Part shown: piece after piece, positions 36,450 to 49,178 of the stretch
Layout: the number at the start of each line of letters is the position of its first letter
Position numbering within the stretch: the stretch's first letter is position 1
The notes under the pieces: model-generated
What the model was told of the DNA's origin: nothing
The model's input: only the letters and a program-made list of their open reading frames with translations
Databases searched by the model: none
NCBI GenBank assembly: GCA_014529385.2
Contig: CM043942.1
Coordinates: 6,511,001 to 6,575,000 of the forward strand
Length of the DNA: 64,000 bases
Reading direction: 5' to 3'
Origin: Adiantum capillus-veneris
Taxonomy: Eukaryota > Streptophyta > Polypodiopsida > Polypodiales > Pteridaceae
Translations under genes and position numbers: made by a program

Positions 36450-36905
36450 GAGAAAATTACCAAAATACCCCTCTAATTTATGGAAATTTCAAAATACCTC
36501 TCAAATTTTAAAAATTTCCAAAATACCCCCAATATTTTGTCATAAATTCCCAAAGTGCCCTTCAAATTTTTTGAATTTTCCAAAATACCCCTTGGCATGA
36601 GTTTAAATTTATCCGAAGATAAAAAAACTTGTAGCTTTTTGTAAGAAGATTTAAATACAAGAATACATAAACTTTAGAGATGAATCGCTTCATTAATTTT
36701 AGACATAATTGACTTTTTTTGCTAGGTAGTTTGTGAGAAATTACATGCTAAGCATTTAAAAATGGATCTCAATTGTCAAAAAGAAAATCATAAAATCTTA
36801 AATAATCCAACCAAAATACATACAAAGGTATCTTGAGAGTTTTTGAAATTCGAAGGGTCTTTTGGGAATTTCCACAAATTAGAGGAGTATTTTGGTGATT
36901 TTCCC
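36450..36905. mobile_element. MITE of about 456 bp
   Basis: The inverted ends GRGAAAATYACCAAAATAC and onward match over about 55 bp with a few differences (36450-36500 and 36850-36905). TTAAAAAA occurs on both sides (36441-36448 and 36906-36913), an 8-bp duplication that fits hAT- or Mutator-derived MITEs. The interior is AT-rich and has no gene. Confidence 0.75.
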
Positions 36906-36992
36906 TTAAAAAATTTCTTTCAAAGGGTTGCCACTGTTGCACTGTTGCATTTAGTGAAGGAAAAGTCTTATCACTTTGTAAGAGAGAATTTT

Positions 36993-37058
36993 AAAAAAAG
37001 AAACCTCCCTCAAAGGATGTGCGTCGACGCAGATCCTTTGAGGAGGTTTCCTTTTTTT
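36993..37058. repeat. Foldback hairpin centred on GCGTCGACGC
   Basis: The arms AAAGAAACCTCCCTCAAAGG and CCTTTGAGGAGGTTTCCTTT meet at a perfect GCGTCGACGC centre (37021-37030). A related half-hairpin with AATCTCCCTCAAAG lies at about 37160-37185. Confidence 0.8.
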
Positions 37059-37479
37059 CCTTAAACCTTTAACTCTCTCTTTTGGAATGAATACAAATGC
37101 AAAAGTAAATACACTCTCGAGCACATAGACTTTTCTTTTTAGAGTTCTACAATGTGTTTTAAAAAAAAGTAATCTCCCTCAAAGTGTGTGCACCAAGCGC
37201 GAAAGAGTCTGCACCAGTTTTTGGAAAAAATATGAACATAATATCTTGCCATTTTCAATTTAAGAAATGCAAGTTGAGGGCAAGGGGATCAAGAGAAACT
37301 CCACCCCAAAACGAAGAAAAATAATGTAAAAATTTATGAAAATAACCTAATTTTTCAAAATTTCTTTTTTGCAAATTCAAGAAAGGGAAATTTGTATGTT
37401 TAGGAAAATGGTTTTTCTTGAACATTGGTCTGCACCTTGCACCCAATGCACACCATTTCAGGAAGAGGTTTTTTTATGA

Positions 37480-37482
37480 CGA

Positions 37483-37538
<56 letters not shown>
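37480..37538. repeat. (AG)n microsatellite
   Basis: A nearly pure AG run. Confidence 0.95.
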
Positions 37539-37540
<2 letters not shown>

Positions 37541-37715
37541 TCAATTCTTTTCAATTTTTATTCAAAAAAAAAGAGTCCATTCACTTTTGTATTTTAGAAT
37601 GGCTTGTAAGTCTTGTCACACTCGGGCACCCGTCCACTCTGCTTTTGCAAATGGTCATTAATGATGCTGTCACATTGGACTTGAAAACAAAAGTTGCACA
37701 TTTTTTGTAGCAAAT

Positions 37716-37870
37716 GGGAATAGCTCAGGTGGTTAAAAATTCGGCCTAGATGATATGTGTCAGGATTCGACATATCTGAAATGAACTCCTACTTGGACTA
37801 TTTGTAGTTGGCTTTTGCTTAGAGAACATGGCCGAGGGTGTACGACCATCCCTCTGACGAGGTAAGGAGG
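37716..37870 (+). mobile_element. tRNA-derived SINE
   Basis: GGGAATAGCTCAGGTGGTTA has a tRNA-like 5' end with an A box (TAGCTCAGGTGG at 37721). GGATTCGACAT at 37763 is a B box, 42 bp downstream, the normal tRNA spacing. An unrelated tail follows to about 37870. RNA polymerase III would transcribe it from these internal boxes. The 3' limit is approximate. Confidence 0.75.
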
Positions 37871-38027
37871 TCAACTTTTTTCTTTTCATCTGCAAATGAT
37901 TGGCTATCACCTATGTGCTTCCCTGCCCTACTATGACATGGCTACCACCTTTGTATGGCATGCACTTCCCTGCCCAAGTATGACATGTGTCCAAGACAAA
38001 TCACTCTTCTCATCCAAGAGTACTATG

Positions 38028-38029
<2 letters not shown>

Positions 38030-38080
<51 letters not shown>
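38030..38080. repeat. (CT)n microsatellite
   Basis: A pure CT run; an (AG)n run of about 36 bp follows at 38389-38425. Confidence 0.95.
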
Positions 38081-38084
<4 letters not shown>

Positions 38085-38383
38085 TGATGGAGAAGAGGGC
38101 ACAACAATTAGGCTTATCAAAATTTTAAGAGCCGTAGAGATGAATATACTCCATCCCAAGGAATGTTACCCTTTTGTGAATTTTAAAATTCAATAGTTTC
38201 TGCAGTAATTATCTAGTTACTTACTATACATATTATAAACTCTCTCCCCCTCATGGTTTTGCCTAGCTAATAAGCCTCACCCACACATATACCTTGCCTA
38301 GCCTGTGCAGAACTGCACCTTCGGGCTTGAACTGCTCCCCTAGTAGTTTCCACCTTAGCTTAAATCATGAACACATGTGTAGT

Positions 38384-38428
<45 letters not shown>

Positions 38429-38429
38429 C

Positions 38430-39413
38430 AGAAGAAAACTATTAACATGGCCCTTAGGTGGCATGCTCCCCTCTGCTTCATCCTTTTTTATGTTGAGGAT
38501 GGGACTCAAACTGCACCACATAGGACAACATGGGTCCATGCCGTATAAATATTCGCTTGGATTTTGGTTCGCTCGAAAAATGTCGCTCGGTGTATGGTAA
38601 GACTCATTTTGTATGCCTTGGGTTTTTTGCTTTTCAAGAAAAAGCGCCCACACTGGGAACCTAGTACCATAGGCAATACATGTGAGTGAAGTACCAAATC
38701 AAGATGAGATTTCTCTTCCAGCTTAAGATTTTACATTGTGGCACTTTGATTTTTTGTTTGTTCATTTTCAGCATTTTAATTTTGTAACTTTGGGGGGTCA
38801 TATAACATTGATACACCTCCCCAGGCTCATCACACTAGTAAACTCCCTTTATAATACTTAAGCTAAAGGTCAATAGGGTCAAGCCCACTAGAAATCCCTA
38901 GTACATTTCACACAATGCTGCCTAAATCGGATTAAGAACCTAAGTAACCATTGATTATTAGGAAGGCATTCCCCATGGTATTAAGATAAGATCTCTAACA
39001 CCTAACTTGGTCAAACTAGCTTAGTCGGACTGCTTGATTTTTAAACCTAGACAAGTGATTATGACAAAAAATTACATTGAATTAAATGTTTGATACTAAG
39101 CAAATGCGGTGAATATTAGGCTACCAATCACAATTAAAGCAGACAATCATAGATGCAAAAAAGATAAGGGGCAATGCTAATGGACAAGAAACACCTGTTT
39201 GTATCGATGGTCGCGCTGGATTTGAAGAGTGAGTCGAGATAAAGATTCCATGAAGGTCCAAATCCTATCAATAGCAACACGCTCCTGTACACACTAGGAA
39301 ACAAAAGGAATACCTCCAGGAGGCACATTAGTGGGAAAAGGTACCAACCCTTATTGAACACAACAAAAAACATAAGGAACCCTAACCTAATTATTTGCAC
39401 TCCCCCTAGAGAG
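38430..39413. other. Unassigned part of the Gypsy 3' region
   Basis: I see no supported gene or repeat here. Short open frames lack recognisable motifs. Confidence 0.35.
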
Positions 39414-39836
39414 TCAAGGGAATAGGATATTGTAGAGGTTGGGGGGAAACCCTAAGGCTAAACCCCTATCCTCGTCGTCGAGATAAACAAAGTCATCATC
39501 CATGAGACCATATGTGCCATCCGTGTAGTCCTGTAAATTTTCTTCTTCATCATAGGTGCCCATGTTTACTAAGAAGGTCACTAGACGCCTATAGTCATCT
39601 TGGTCAAAAGGGTAGGCTTGTGCAATGGGAGAAACGCTCTCTACTAAGTATGGATCAAACGTGGTCAAGAGACGTATTAGCCATTCTAACTCCTCAAAAT
39701 TCCTCTCACATGCTAGCGTACCTATCAAATCCCATTCACATGCAAGCACTGGAAAGACCATGTGAAATATTTGTGAAAAGTAACGAGGGTACCTCTCACC
39801 CAAGGCAGGAGTGGATGATTCTAGCGTACTAGCCAT
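39414..39836 (-). CDS. Unrecognised ORF in the Gypsy 3' region
   Basis: The frame is open from ATG 39836 (MASTLESSTPALGERYPRYF) to 39414, about 140 codons. It is acidic, with an EEENLQDYTDGTYGLMDDDF stretch, and has no membrane segment. It lies downstream of pol on the same strand and could be an extra gene of the element, as some large plant Gypsy elements carry. I do not recognise it. Confidence 0.4.
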   Translation of the reverse strand: MASTLESSTPALGERYPRYFSQIFHMVFPVLACEWDLIGTLACERNFEELEWLIRLLTTFDPYLVESVSPIAQAYPFDQDDYRRLVTFLVNMGTYDEEENLQDYTDGTYGLMDDDFVYLDDEDRGLALGFPPNLYNILFP

Positions 39837-40082
39837 ATCTGTACACGCAAATAGATGATGGTTAGAGTGCAAATATTACAAGGGTCGTGTTCTTGTGCAT
39901 AATTTGTTTTTATGATTTTTGTTATGGCTCTTGCTCTTTTACTTTTTTATCTTGTTTTTGTGAGTATAAGGCTTTATATATACATTCCCTAAGATTGGAG
40001 ATTAAGAGGTCAGGGAGAAAGGTTGAGAGGGAAGCAAGTGAATAATGGATGTCAACAAACACTCCCCCCTTCCTTGGGTAGA

Positions 40083-41405
40083 TCATATCGTTTGAAATGA
40101 TGTCGTCACCCTTTGAAACCAGTTGTTCCAAGTTGTTATAGGTGAAGATTTTTGCCAGTAGTTTTCTATTACCTTAGGTGCCTCGTCGAGTTGCAAGGGT
40201 GGTAAGGTACTTTCCCAGGATCGAACTTGAAGTGGTTCATTAGGTGATTCTTGAACACTGGAAGGTGTGGATTCCTTTGTAGCTTCATGGAGGTCCACTA
40301 TTGTAGGTGGAGGCTGTGTAGAAGCTTTTACCTCTATGGATGTATTACATGAGGAGCTAGAAGCTTCATGGAACTCCCCGCTTCCTGAGCTAGGTGGAAT
40401 AAATTGGTTTTGCCTTGGAGCCCAGACTAGCTCTGGACTAGGTGTGTAGCATTCTGTGATCTTTCACTTCCCACGGTCTGCCATTGGCTTTAGCGTTACA
40501 CTGTTTGACTCATATGGGTTTGTTGTCGATAGGGAAGGACACATTTTACGTTTAGGTACCCAGATTTGCTCATTTCCATCATAGTAGCCCTGGGCTTCTA
40601 ATAGTCGTTTTGGAATCCATCGTGATTTGGTCTTGACCCTCCTAGAGCGCGCTCTTGGTTTTCCAGGGAAATTTTTTCTTGGAATGGATGGGAGGGTTGA
40701 GGTAGTTGGAAGTAAGGCATTGGGGACCCATTGATATGTACTCTTAGATCGTGCATGTTGAGTACTTGCAATATTACTGCTTGCAACAACTACAAGTGTT
40801 GAAGTGCTAGGTTCATGGGTAGCCGGCAAAGACGAGTTAACCACCTTGGCTTATGAATGTTGGCTATCCTTCAACTTTGCTAGATTTTGCAACGTAGGTG
40901 ACTTTGCTTGAATGATAGGGGTAAGAGTCGGTGGTCGCATCGTGACACGACCAGTATCCCAATCAATAGTGCATTCGGTTTCCAACATCCACGTGCGTCC
41001 CAGGTTTACGTTGCCTTCCATAGCTCCCGCGGGCATGACTAGAAACCTCTGCACTATGCTTCGATTGTCATAGACAACAAGGGTCTGAAGGACTCCAAGA
41101 ATAGCAATTTTTTTTTTATTAATTCCCTTGACTTGCATCGTACTCGGGGATAGGGTCGGTTTCCCTAATTGACACCAAACTCCATAGGATAACAAATTGT
41201 GTTTAGCTCCCGTATCTAATAAGGCATTGTATAGTACTTTCCCATAGGGGCTATTTAGCTCAATTGGGTATCGTAAGGGTGGCTCAGATTCTAATGAGTC
41301 GTCATCTGTGTCCTCGAAAAATTCTTGCGTGATTTCCAGATTAGCCTCTCGTTGGCGTCTAAGACGTTGTTGTCGTTCTCGAGCCTCAACTCTTGCTTGG
41401 ATTTT
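40083..41405 (-). pseudogene. Second retropepsin-like domain and tail downstream of integrase
   Basis: The same frame as the integrase ORF continues past its TAA (41406-41408). It reads KIQARVEARERQQRLRRQRE and then NALLDTGAKHNLLSYGVW, a retropepsin active-site motif (DTGA), followed by beta-rich text ending ECTIDWDTGRV. Two more in-frame stops, TAA at 40851 and TGA at 40464, interrupt a Ser/Pro-rich tail that runs to 40083. The canonical protease of this element appears to be at about 44640-44700 with a DGGAGVN motif. A DTGA protease after integrase is unusual. It could be an accessory gene once read through or expressed separately. Confidence 0.65.
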
Positions 41406-44400
41406 TTAAAGCTCTGCTTGTTCCTTGGCAGCCTTCTTTTGACGGATGGCTTGCAACTCTTCCTGGCTTAGAGGATCATAATATCTTTTGAATTTACTCC
41501 CATTAAGGAATCCAATGGTTTCAACTCCATCTAGAGTCTCCACACGAATGGTACCTTGCGGGGTAATTTCACACACTCGATATGGTCCCTTACCATCGTA
41601 TTTCAATTTCTTCTTTTCATTACGTACCCCAAACATAAGAACTTTATCACCAACCTTGATGTCTTTATCCTTTAAATGGCTATCAAACCACTTCTTTCTC
41701 CTATCCTTCTCCACTAGAGCATTTCGCACAGCTAATTGCCTCTCTTCATCTAGCCTTTCCAGGATATATAATCGCTCCACTAAGGGGTTACCATCCCAAC
41801 CTTCTTGAGAAGCTACTCGAAGACTAGGAATGACAAACTCCCATGGCATAACTGCTTCTTGGCCATACACCATCTTAAACGATGTGCAATTGATAGCAAA
41901 TTTATACGCAGTACGATAAGCCCATAAAGCTGATGTAAGCTTTAGGTCCCAATCAGTGCGATGAGCCTCCACTGTCTTTGTCAAAATGGAGATGAGAGTT
42001 TTGTTGGTACTCTCAGCTTGGCCATTTTCTTGGGGATAATAGGGTGTAGACTTGTGGTGAGATATCATGAAGTTTGATGTGAGTTCTTTTATTACTTCAT
42101 TTATAAAATGAGTTCCATTGTCACTCACAAGTTCAAAGGGGCATCCAAAACGTGTGATAATGTTCTCAAAGAGGAACTTAGCTGTTGTTTTTGCATCCGC
42201 CTTTCGTGTTGCTTTTGCTTCAGCCCATTTGGTTACATAGTCGGTATCCACAATGATATATCGTGATTGCGTGTTACGTGCAGCCGGACTAATCGGTCCT
42301 ACAAAGTCTAAGCCCCACTTTTCAAATGGTTGGGTTACCTTGATGGGATGTAGAGGCATCCTATCACTTATTTGTGGCTTCTTGAAGCGTTGGCATTCAT
42401 CACATCCCTTTGCAAAAAGTGATGCATCCTTAAACAGAGTGGGCCACCAATAGCCTGACTGTAAGATCTTTCGGGCAGTCAACTTTCCTGAAAAGTGACC
42501 ACCAGCTACGCCCATGTGTGTCTCTTGTAGAATATATAAATACTCATCCTCGCGGGCACAGCGTCTAAGAACATCATCTTTTCCTCTCTTATAGAGAGTT
42601 CCAGCCAGTAAGCAATAGGGTTCGCATTGCTTGATTAATTTTTGAGCTATATCTTTTCGCAGCTCTTTGGGTGGAAAACCATTAACTAAGAAGTTAACAA
42701 TCTTTTCACTCCATTCGGGCATTGTCTCAACAATGAACAAAGGAGTATCAGGCAATTCATCATCAACCCCCGTAGGAGCTTCGCCATTAGGGATACAAGA
42801 TAAATGATCCGCCATGACATGTTTCCTCCCAGGCCTCACAACAACGGTGAAGTCAAACTCAAGAAGAATTAACAACCATCGTATAATTCGACCTGTGGAA
42901 CACGGCTTGTTTACCAAATATAGCAATGCTTGATGATCAACATAAAACACAAACTTGGTAGCAAGAAGGTAATAGCAAAATTTCTTTACTGCGTAAATCA
43001 TAGCTAGACCTTCGCGCTCTGTAGTAGTGTAGTTCATCTCGGCATCATTTAATTGGCGACTTGCAAAGCTAATAGGGTAGTCCAATTTATGTTCTCCTGG
43101 TTGAGTTAGAACACACCCAATAGCAAAATTTGATGCATCAATATGCACATGAAAAGGTACATTCCAATCAGGTGTTCGCAAGATTGGAGCACTTGTTAGG
43201 GCCTTCTTCAATAACTCATAAGATTGATGACATTCTTCCGTCCAGTGAAACTCGATAAGAAGCTTGTACAATGGACGCGCTATCTTGGCAAAGTTTAAAA
43301 TAAACCTTCGATAATAACCAACATGACCCATAGATCTTTGAACTCCTTTATAGTTAGTAGGTGGTGGCAAATCGGCAATGGCTTTAATCTTACTCTCATC
43401 TGTGGATATCCCGTTCTTGGACACTATATGCCCTAGAATGACTCCATGCTTAACCCAAAATTGGCATTTGAAAGGGTTCAATGAGATGCGATAAAATCTG
43501 CACCTTTCAAATATTTTTCGTAGATATAACAAATGCTTCTCCCAAGAAGAATAAACACAAAGGTCGTCTATGAAAGCTTCACAAAACTCCCTTGGAAATT
43601 CTTTAAACGCAATGTTTATTAATCGTTGGAATGTAGCAAGGGCATTTGTTAAACCAAAAGCCATAACACGAAATGCAAACACTCCAAACTCTGTGATAAA
43701 AGCAGTTTTAGCGTGGTCCTCTAATGCAATTTTGATTGTAACCAGAGTACCCATCTAAAAAGCTATAAGCCTCCTTGCCCGCAACTCTTTCAAGCACATG
43801 TTCTGAATATGGCAAGGGATAATGATCTCTCCTAGTGGCTGCATTAACTTTCTTGAGGTCCACGCACACTCTTAGTTTCCCATTCTTTTTTGGCACAATG
43901 ACTATTGGAGAAACCCATTCTGAGTGCTCAATAGGGTATATGAATCCACATTGGATAAGTTTTTCAATCTCCTCTTGTACAATTTTGGCGTACTTAGGAT
44001 TCATTGGATAGGGTCGTTGCTGGACGGGTTTAGCAGTGTTGATCATGGGAATTGTATGTTGCACCACAGAAGGTGGAACGTCCTTCATGTCATGATATGT
44101 CCAAGCAAAGATATCCTTGTATTCCTTGAGGAGCTCCTTAAGTACAGCCTCTTCAATTTCGGTAAGGTCTTGAGCAATAAAGACTGGTTTAGACTCCTCA
44201 CCTGGTTTTGCTAATTCTATCTCTTTAACTACCGCTGGACCATCATAGACTCCACTGCTTCCATTGGTAGGTATTTGTTGGGCTTTGGCATACACAACCT
44301 TTCGCTCCCCCGTGGTATAAGATTTAAAATGTTCAGGAGCCGTATGTAAGTCAGCAGGCTCTTGTCCTAACGGAGACCTTTCTTTTAGTTCTGCCTCCTT

Positions 44401-44622
44401 TTGTTGTTGTGCTAACTCTCGGTTTTGACGTCTTCTTATAGTTCGACTCAATTTCGGCTCTGTAACCTCCAATTGAGCGAGGTCAATGGGTCGCGGTCTG
44501 CACCACATGACACTCTGGAGATGTTCACACCAATTGTCTACTAGCTTTCGATGAGCATCACATGCCCCTAGATAGCTAAGCCATTTTGCAGTAGATCTTT
44601 CCTTGTTTATCCTAGCTCTCAC
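41406..44622 (-). pseudogene. Gypsy pol: RT, RNase H, integrase
   Basis: Two overlapping frames, 44622-43708 and 43754-41406, are joined by a frameshift at about 43730 within SFLDGYSGYNQ...KIALEDHAKTAF. RT motifs include VSPIVIVPKKNGKLRVCVD and FIDDLCVYS. RNase H follows with HVHIDASNFAIGCVLTQ and TTTEREGLAMIYAVKKF. Integrase has an HHCC region (HMGVAGGHFSG...CDECQRFKK), then DYVTKWAEA, FELVSDNGTHF and YYPQENGQAESTNK. The C-terminus has the usual GPY-like part (KYDGKGPYRV) and no chromodomain. RT, RNase H and integrase are otherwise well preserved, suggesting fairly recent decay. Confidence 0.93.
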
Positions 44623-45561
44623 ATTTGCTCGATATCGTCGTCCCCATAGACTCCCAACAACTCTTTGTCACCATGTTGACTCCTGCACCACCGTCAAGGA
44701 CCCCCTTTACAGTTAATCATTTAGTAGTGATTGGTAGAATAGCATTAGATTCATCACCTTCAAAGTATTGCCCCAAGTTGTTAACGGGTACTTCAATTAC
44801 AGATTCATGTCCCGCTAGGTCAGATGGTGGTGCTAAATGTTCCTCATCATTCATTATCGAGTCAGGTTTGTTCATATGTGCAAACTGTGGTAATCCGGCC
44901 TGTAATTCGCCATTGAGGAAGGCTCGAAGAGCTGAGACTAGCTCGGGTCTTTATATAGTTTGGACATGATGGTGGTTCTAACTTCTAAAGACATGAAATC
45001 CATCAATTTGGCAACATTTAATGGCATCTTGTGGGACGTAGGACCCTGACAAGAGAATGGTGAAGATGGAATCTCCACTTCCTCAAGGGGGTCGCGCATT
45101 CCCTCACCAAACATTCTCTCTAGTAGGAAAGGTGTGTGTCCACTTTCAGATGTCCTACCCTCACTCTCTTCCCGAATGATACTGAGTATAGCTAACGGCC
45201 TGTAGTTCTTGTGAGTTTGAACTTGTGTGGGAAACATTGTGTCTGACATCTGGATATGTTTGGGTTCAGGTTCTAATGTTCGTTGAGTTTCTTCCACCAA
45301 ACCCCTTAGTTGTTGGACTCGTTCAATTTCCACTGTTGGGTTTGGATAGGTTCCAATCTTTCTCTTGCAATCCTCATTTTTTGTCTCTCGTGGCTTATCT
45401 TGGGGGTTCGCAACTGGGTGGTTTAACTTTGAATACTCTTTTGGTGTTCGTCGTAATTCCCTCTCGTGATCCTCCTCACTGGCTTTTTTCTTTGTAGTAA
45501 CAGTTTTGGTCTTCATGGTCTCTATCGAATCTGAGTCATCCTTAGGGTCATTCATATACAC
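44623..45561 (-). pseudogene. Gypsy gag-pol linker and canonical protease
   Basis: 45561-44938 is open and acidic. Further on, a frame at about 44700-44640 reads VLDGGAGVNMVTKSCWESMG, a protease active-site variant (DGGA) seen in many plant Gypsy elements. A stop at 44938 and frame changes separate these pieces from RT. Confidence 0.6.
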
Positions 45562-45570
45562 GGGATCCTC

Positions 45571-48500
45571 TCATGTCCCTATGTTAGTCTTTGAACCAAG
45601 TTTTGAGCTAGAAGAATTAAGGGATTTCTTTCTTCGTGTTTTCTTCTTTCTCGCTCGGCCAATGGATGCAACATCTCTCTCTTCGAGGATGTAATTTTGA
45701 TTTTGGAGCATCGACCGTGTGAGTGCATTCACTGGTGCTATGTTTATAGTTGGTGGTGTCCCATCAACAATCTCTATTATGTTCAATGGTGTGATTTTCG
45801 GTGCGTTTGGATTGTTAGGACACTGTGCGATCAAATGATCTATGCCACAACGATTACAAGTGAGTATTGGCATTGCCAAGGCACTCCCTTGACTTGTTTG
45901 CATTAGTGCATCATTCTTTTGAATTCTAATGGGGCACTCAGCTACTCGATGTGGTCCACCACATTCGTAGCACTGAAGAGGTGGTCTCCTGGAAAAACTA
46001 TTAATGTTTTGGCCTCTTGCTGCTAGCGCAGTAGCTTGATATACCGGTTTGATTTGTCCCCAATGGTCTTCCATATAGTACATGGGACACTCCTCAAGCA
46101 TGTCGACTCCATAGGTGATACTAGAGTCTATGTCCTCTTCGCAATCTACATAAGTACTAGATGACTCGCAACCTATTTGGTTCATAGGTGTAACTCTTGG
46201 ATGAGGGGGTTGCAGTCCTAGCACTAGAGGTGGCAACGGTGTGGTTTGGACCACATTTTGGGTTCTAGGGACCATGTGCTGTAATGGCAACTGTTGCTCC
46301 ATGGGTGGGGTCGGCATCAATGTAGGAACTCAAGGTGAGTCTGCCCAAGCAAGCTATAGGCGGTCTATTTTCCATGATGCGTTTAAGCATTAGGCAATCC
46401 TTCGCTTGATGGCCATACCTACCACACACGTTACAAGTCCCGTTAAACTTTACTCTGAAAGTAGGGCATTCACTCGTAGTATGTGGGCCCAAGCAAATTG
46501 AGCACCATTGTTGCTCCCTTCTTGGATACATATGAGTGTTTTGTGGAGTACGATTACCCCTAAGGCTTTCTTGGATGGCCTTGGTGAGATCTGCCAGAGT
46601 CATCTCAGATATCATTTTCTCTTTCACGATTGGCTTTATCTTCATTGGCTCATGCCTTGACGTTTACGAGCTACTAGACTTCGGCTCGGCGGACACTCTT
46701 TCTCCTGCAATCATTAAATTATCCTCCAATTGGATTGCATTCATGGTGACTGCTTCCCAAGTAGTGATATCTCTAATGACTAGGCCATTATAGATACTTT
46801 CATGTCGTAGTCCCCTAATGAATCTATGGAGCAATTGGTTGTTGTTGAATCGCTTGTTTGGATTGCATCGAGAATTCAAATTCTTTAGGTGACTAATGAA
46901 GTCTCTCACGGATTCACCTTCTTCTCGTTGGGCTTTCTGGAGCTGAGAGGCTACACCCCAAAGTACTCCCTCTCGTATTTATTCTTTTAAGAACAGTCTC
47001 CTAAGAGTAGAGTAGATCGTTTTCTCTTCTACTCTTAAGGTTCTATACCAATATCCAGCCTTTCCACTTAGGGTCAAACTCAAAGCCTTACACTTATGTA
47101 GCTCATTGTGCTCTTCCAAGGAATCGCACACATGTTCAAAGACTTCCATATGCTTTCTAGCATCTCCGTCTCCACTGAATTTCTGTGTGAGCTTAGCTAC
47201 TTGAACTGCCTTGCTCCTAGGCTCTCTATCAGGTGCACTACGCATGTTTTCCGCAATAGAGCGACCGATAGTTTGAGCAAATGCTGCCAAATCTCCTATT
47301 TGAGCAGGTATAATGGGTGTATGTGCTACTGGAACCACATGTGAGATGGGAGTTGGACTTGGCCTTGGCATACATGCGGCTCTTGGGTCCCATATTTCGT
47401 ATGGTGGTGTACCAGACGGTGGTCCAAAGTTTACAGGCGTGGCCCTAGGCATAGGGGGTTCCTGATATGGCATGTTATTATTAAATGGCATGGCTCCACT
47501 TGTAAAAGATCTTGGATAATGCCATTGTGGATTGTAAGCTCTTGGAATAATCGGAGGTGTAGGAGCTACATGAGGCTGAGGTACGACAAGTACACACGAT
47601 TGATACATACATGTAGGTATAGTTGGGGGCACTGTGCTACTAGGCATCGGCGCAGTGTTAACAAATGAACTCCATGGTGTACTTCTTGTCATGCTCACCA
47701 CTGGGATATGCATGGTAGCCATAGTGTCATTAAGAGAAAGATGAGCTAGATCTGGGAAGGTAAAGCTGCCACTTGTGGGCTCAGATTGTACTGAGGCTCC
47801 TGGCAAAACAACATATGGAGGATCAATGGGGCTCATTGAGGGAGTCTCCATTTGTGATAGGGTTGGTTGGTTGGCTTTTCCCGTATCCAAGAATCTCATT
47901 AGGCCTGTTGAAGGCATGTTGATCCCTGTGTTCTGTCTTTCTAACTCGACAATCCTATGGAGGACATCACAGACTTTCTGTTGTTGCTCATCTATGCTAG
48001 TAGCACCCGATGTGGATTGTAGAACATCTAACCAGCCCACATGATAGGTGTGTCCTGTGTACCGATCAGTTAAAGCTTCTGCTTGTAGGTCATACTCCCA
48101 ATTTTCGTTTAGGAATATCCCATCTAGGCCTGGCGTGCTGGAGGTTTCCCTTGAAGTGGAAGCATTATTGCTCCCCATTGCTTGCCCCTCTGTGACTGCT
48201 ACCTTGGGAGCACTCAGTTGCTCGGCTGGCATGATTGTTGTCATAGGAGCCTTTGCTTTCAGGGTTCGACTTTGTTCTAGCCTTCGTAGGTTCTCAATTT
48301 CCCTCTCCCTTGTTGCTTGCATATAGCGTTTGATCTCTTGTACTTCGGCAAGACTCCTACCATCAGGTAGTAAAACCTAAGAGGGAAATAGTCCTAAAGG
48401 ATCAGGAGGTGCAGTGGATGGAACATTCACATACACACTCTCAAGAAGCATAGGGTCTATTTTAGGCATGAATGATGAATTTACTTCCCCACTCCCTTCA

Positions 48501-48937
48501 TTTATTTCATTAACCGCATGTTCGGAGCGAGTAGCTCTACTAAGGGTCTCTTTTAAGCGGCTAAACACGCTGGACCCGGGCCGTGGGCCCATGGCATGCA
48601 TGTCTTGACTTGAACTATCAGGTTTTGGTGTAGGATACCCCTCCATGACTTCGTAGTCAGAGGAAGAATCACTAGACGCGATATGAGGATCTTGGGTCAC
48701 ACTACCTTGAGTCCCGGCCGAAGGTCCAGAACCTAGGGTGGAGGAATAATGGGTGCCCGCGTAAATGGAGGCACTACCAATATGCTCGTGCTCTAACACT
48801 CGTCCAGAGCGTAGGTTCATATGACTTGGATCCCCTAGAAGTGTCAGTGAGTGCCCGTGAAGTCTGCTATAGAATAGAACGTATAATAGCTCAAAACGAG
48901 CGGACGTGCCGTGCTTTACAGCCCTCCGTTTGGTCAC
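45571..48937 (-). pseudogene. Gypsy gag with multiple zinc knuckles
   Basis: The frame starts at about 48937 (a typical MNLRSGRVLEHE lies near the start). It continues to 46265 with in-frame stops at 48377, 46979 and 46664, then shifts frame near 46300 and runs to 45571. The capsid-like part is around 47250-46670. Four CCHC-type knuckles follow: CSICLGPHTTSEC, CNVCGRYGHQAKDC, CYECGGPHRVAEC and CNRCGIDHLIAQC. Repeated knuckles bind RNA. The stops are mostly TAG or TAA single changes, so the copy is young but dead. Confidence 0.85.
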
Positions 48938-49136
48938 TTTATGCCCTCGAAATCCCTAAAACCATCAATTTCTAGTAGGGAACTAGGCCCAAATTAGAAA
49001 GTCTAAGGGTGCAAGTGGGAAGAGAAGGGAGGAGAGTGGAGGACTTGCCCCACATGCTCTCATTCCCTCTTGAGGGGGTAGGGTATATATATAAGAGTGA
49101 GTCTAGTATATATCATAAGACTGAGGACTGAGGCCT

Positions 49137-49178
49137 GGGCCTGGGCTTGGGCTTGGGCTTGGGCTTGGGCTTGGGGAA
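49137..49178. repeat. (GGGCTT)n hexamer repeat
   Basis: Seven or so hexamers, GGGCCT changing to GGGCTT, in the leader between the 5' LTR and gag. Confidence 0.9.

Noticed and set aside
37716-37790. A functional tRNA gene
   Set aside because: A and B boxes are present, but the acceptor stem and anticodon arm do not pair properly. A tRNA-derived SINE fits better.
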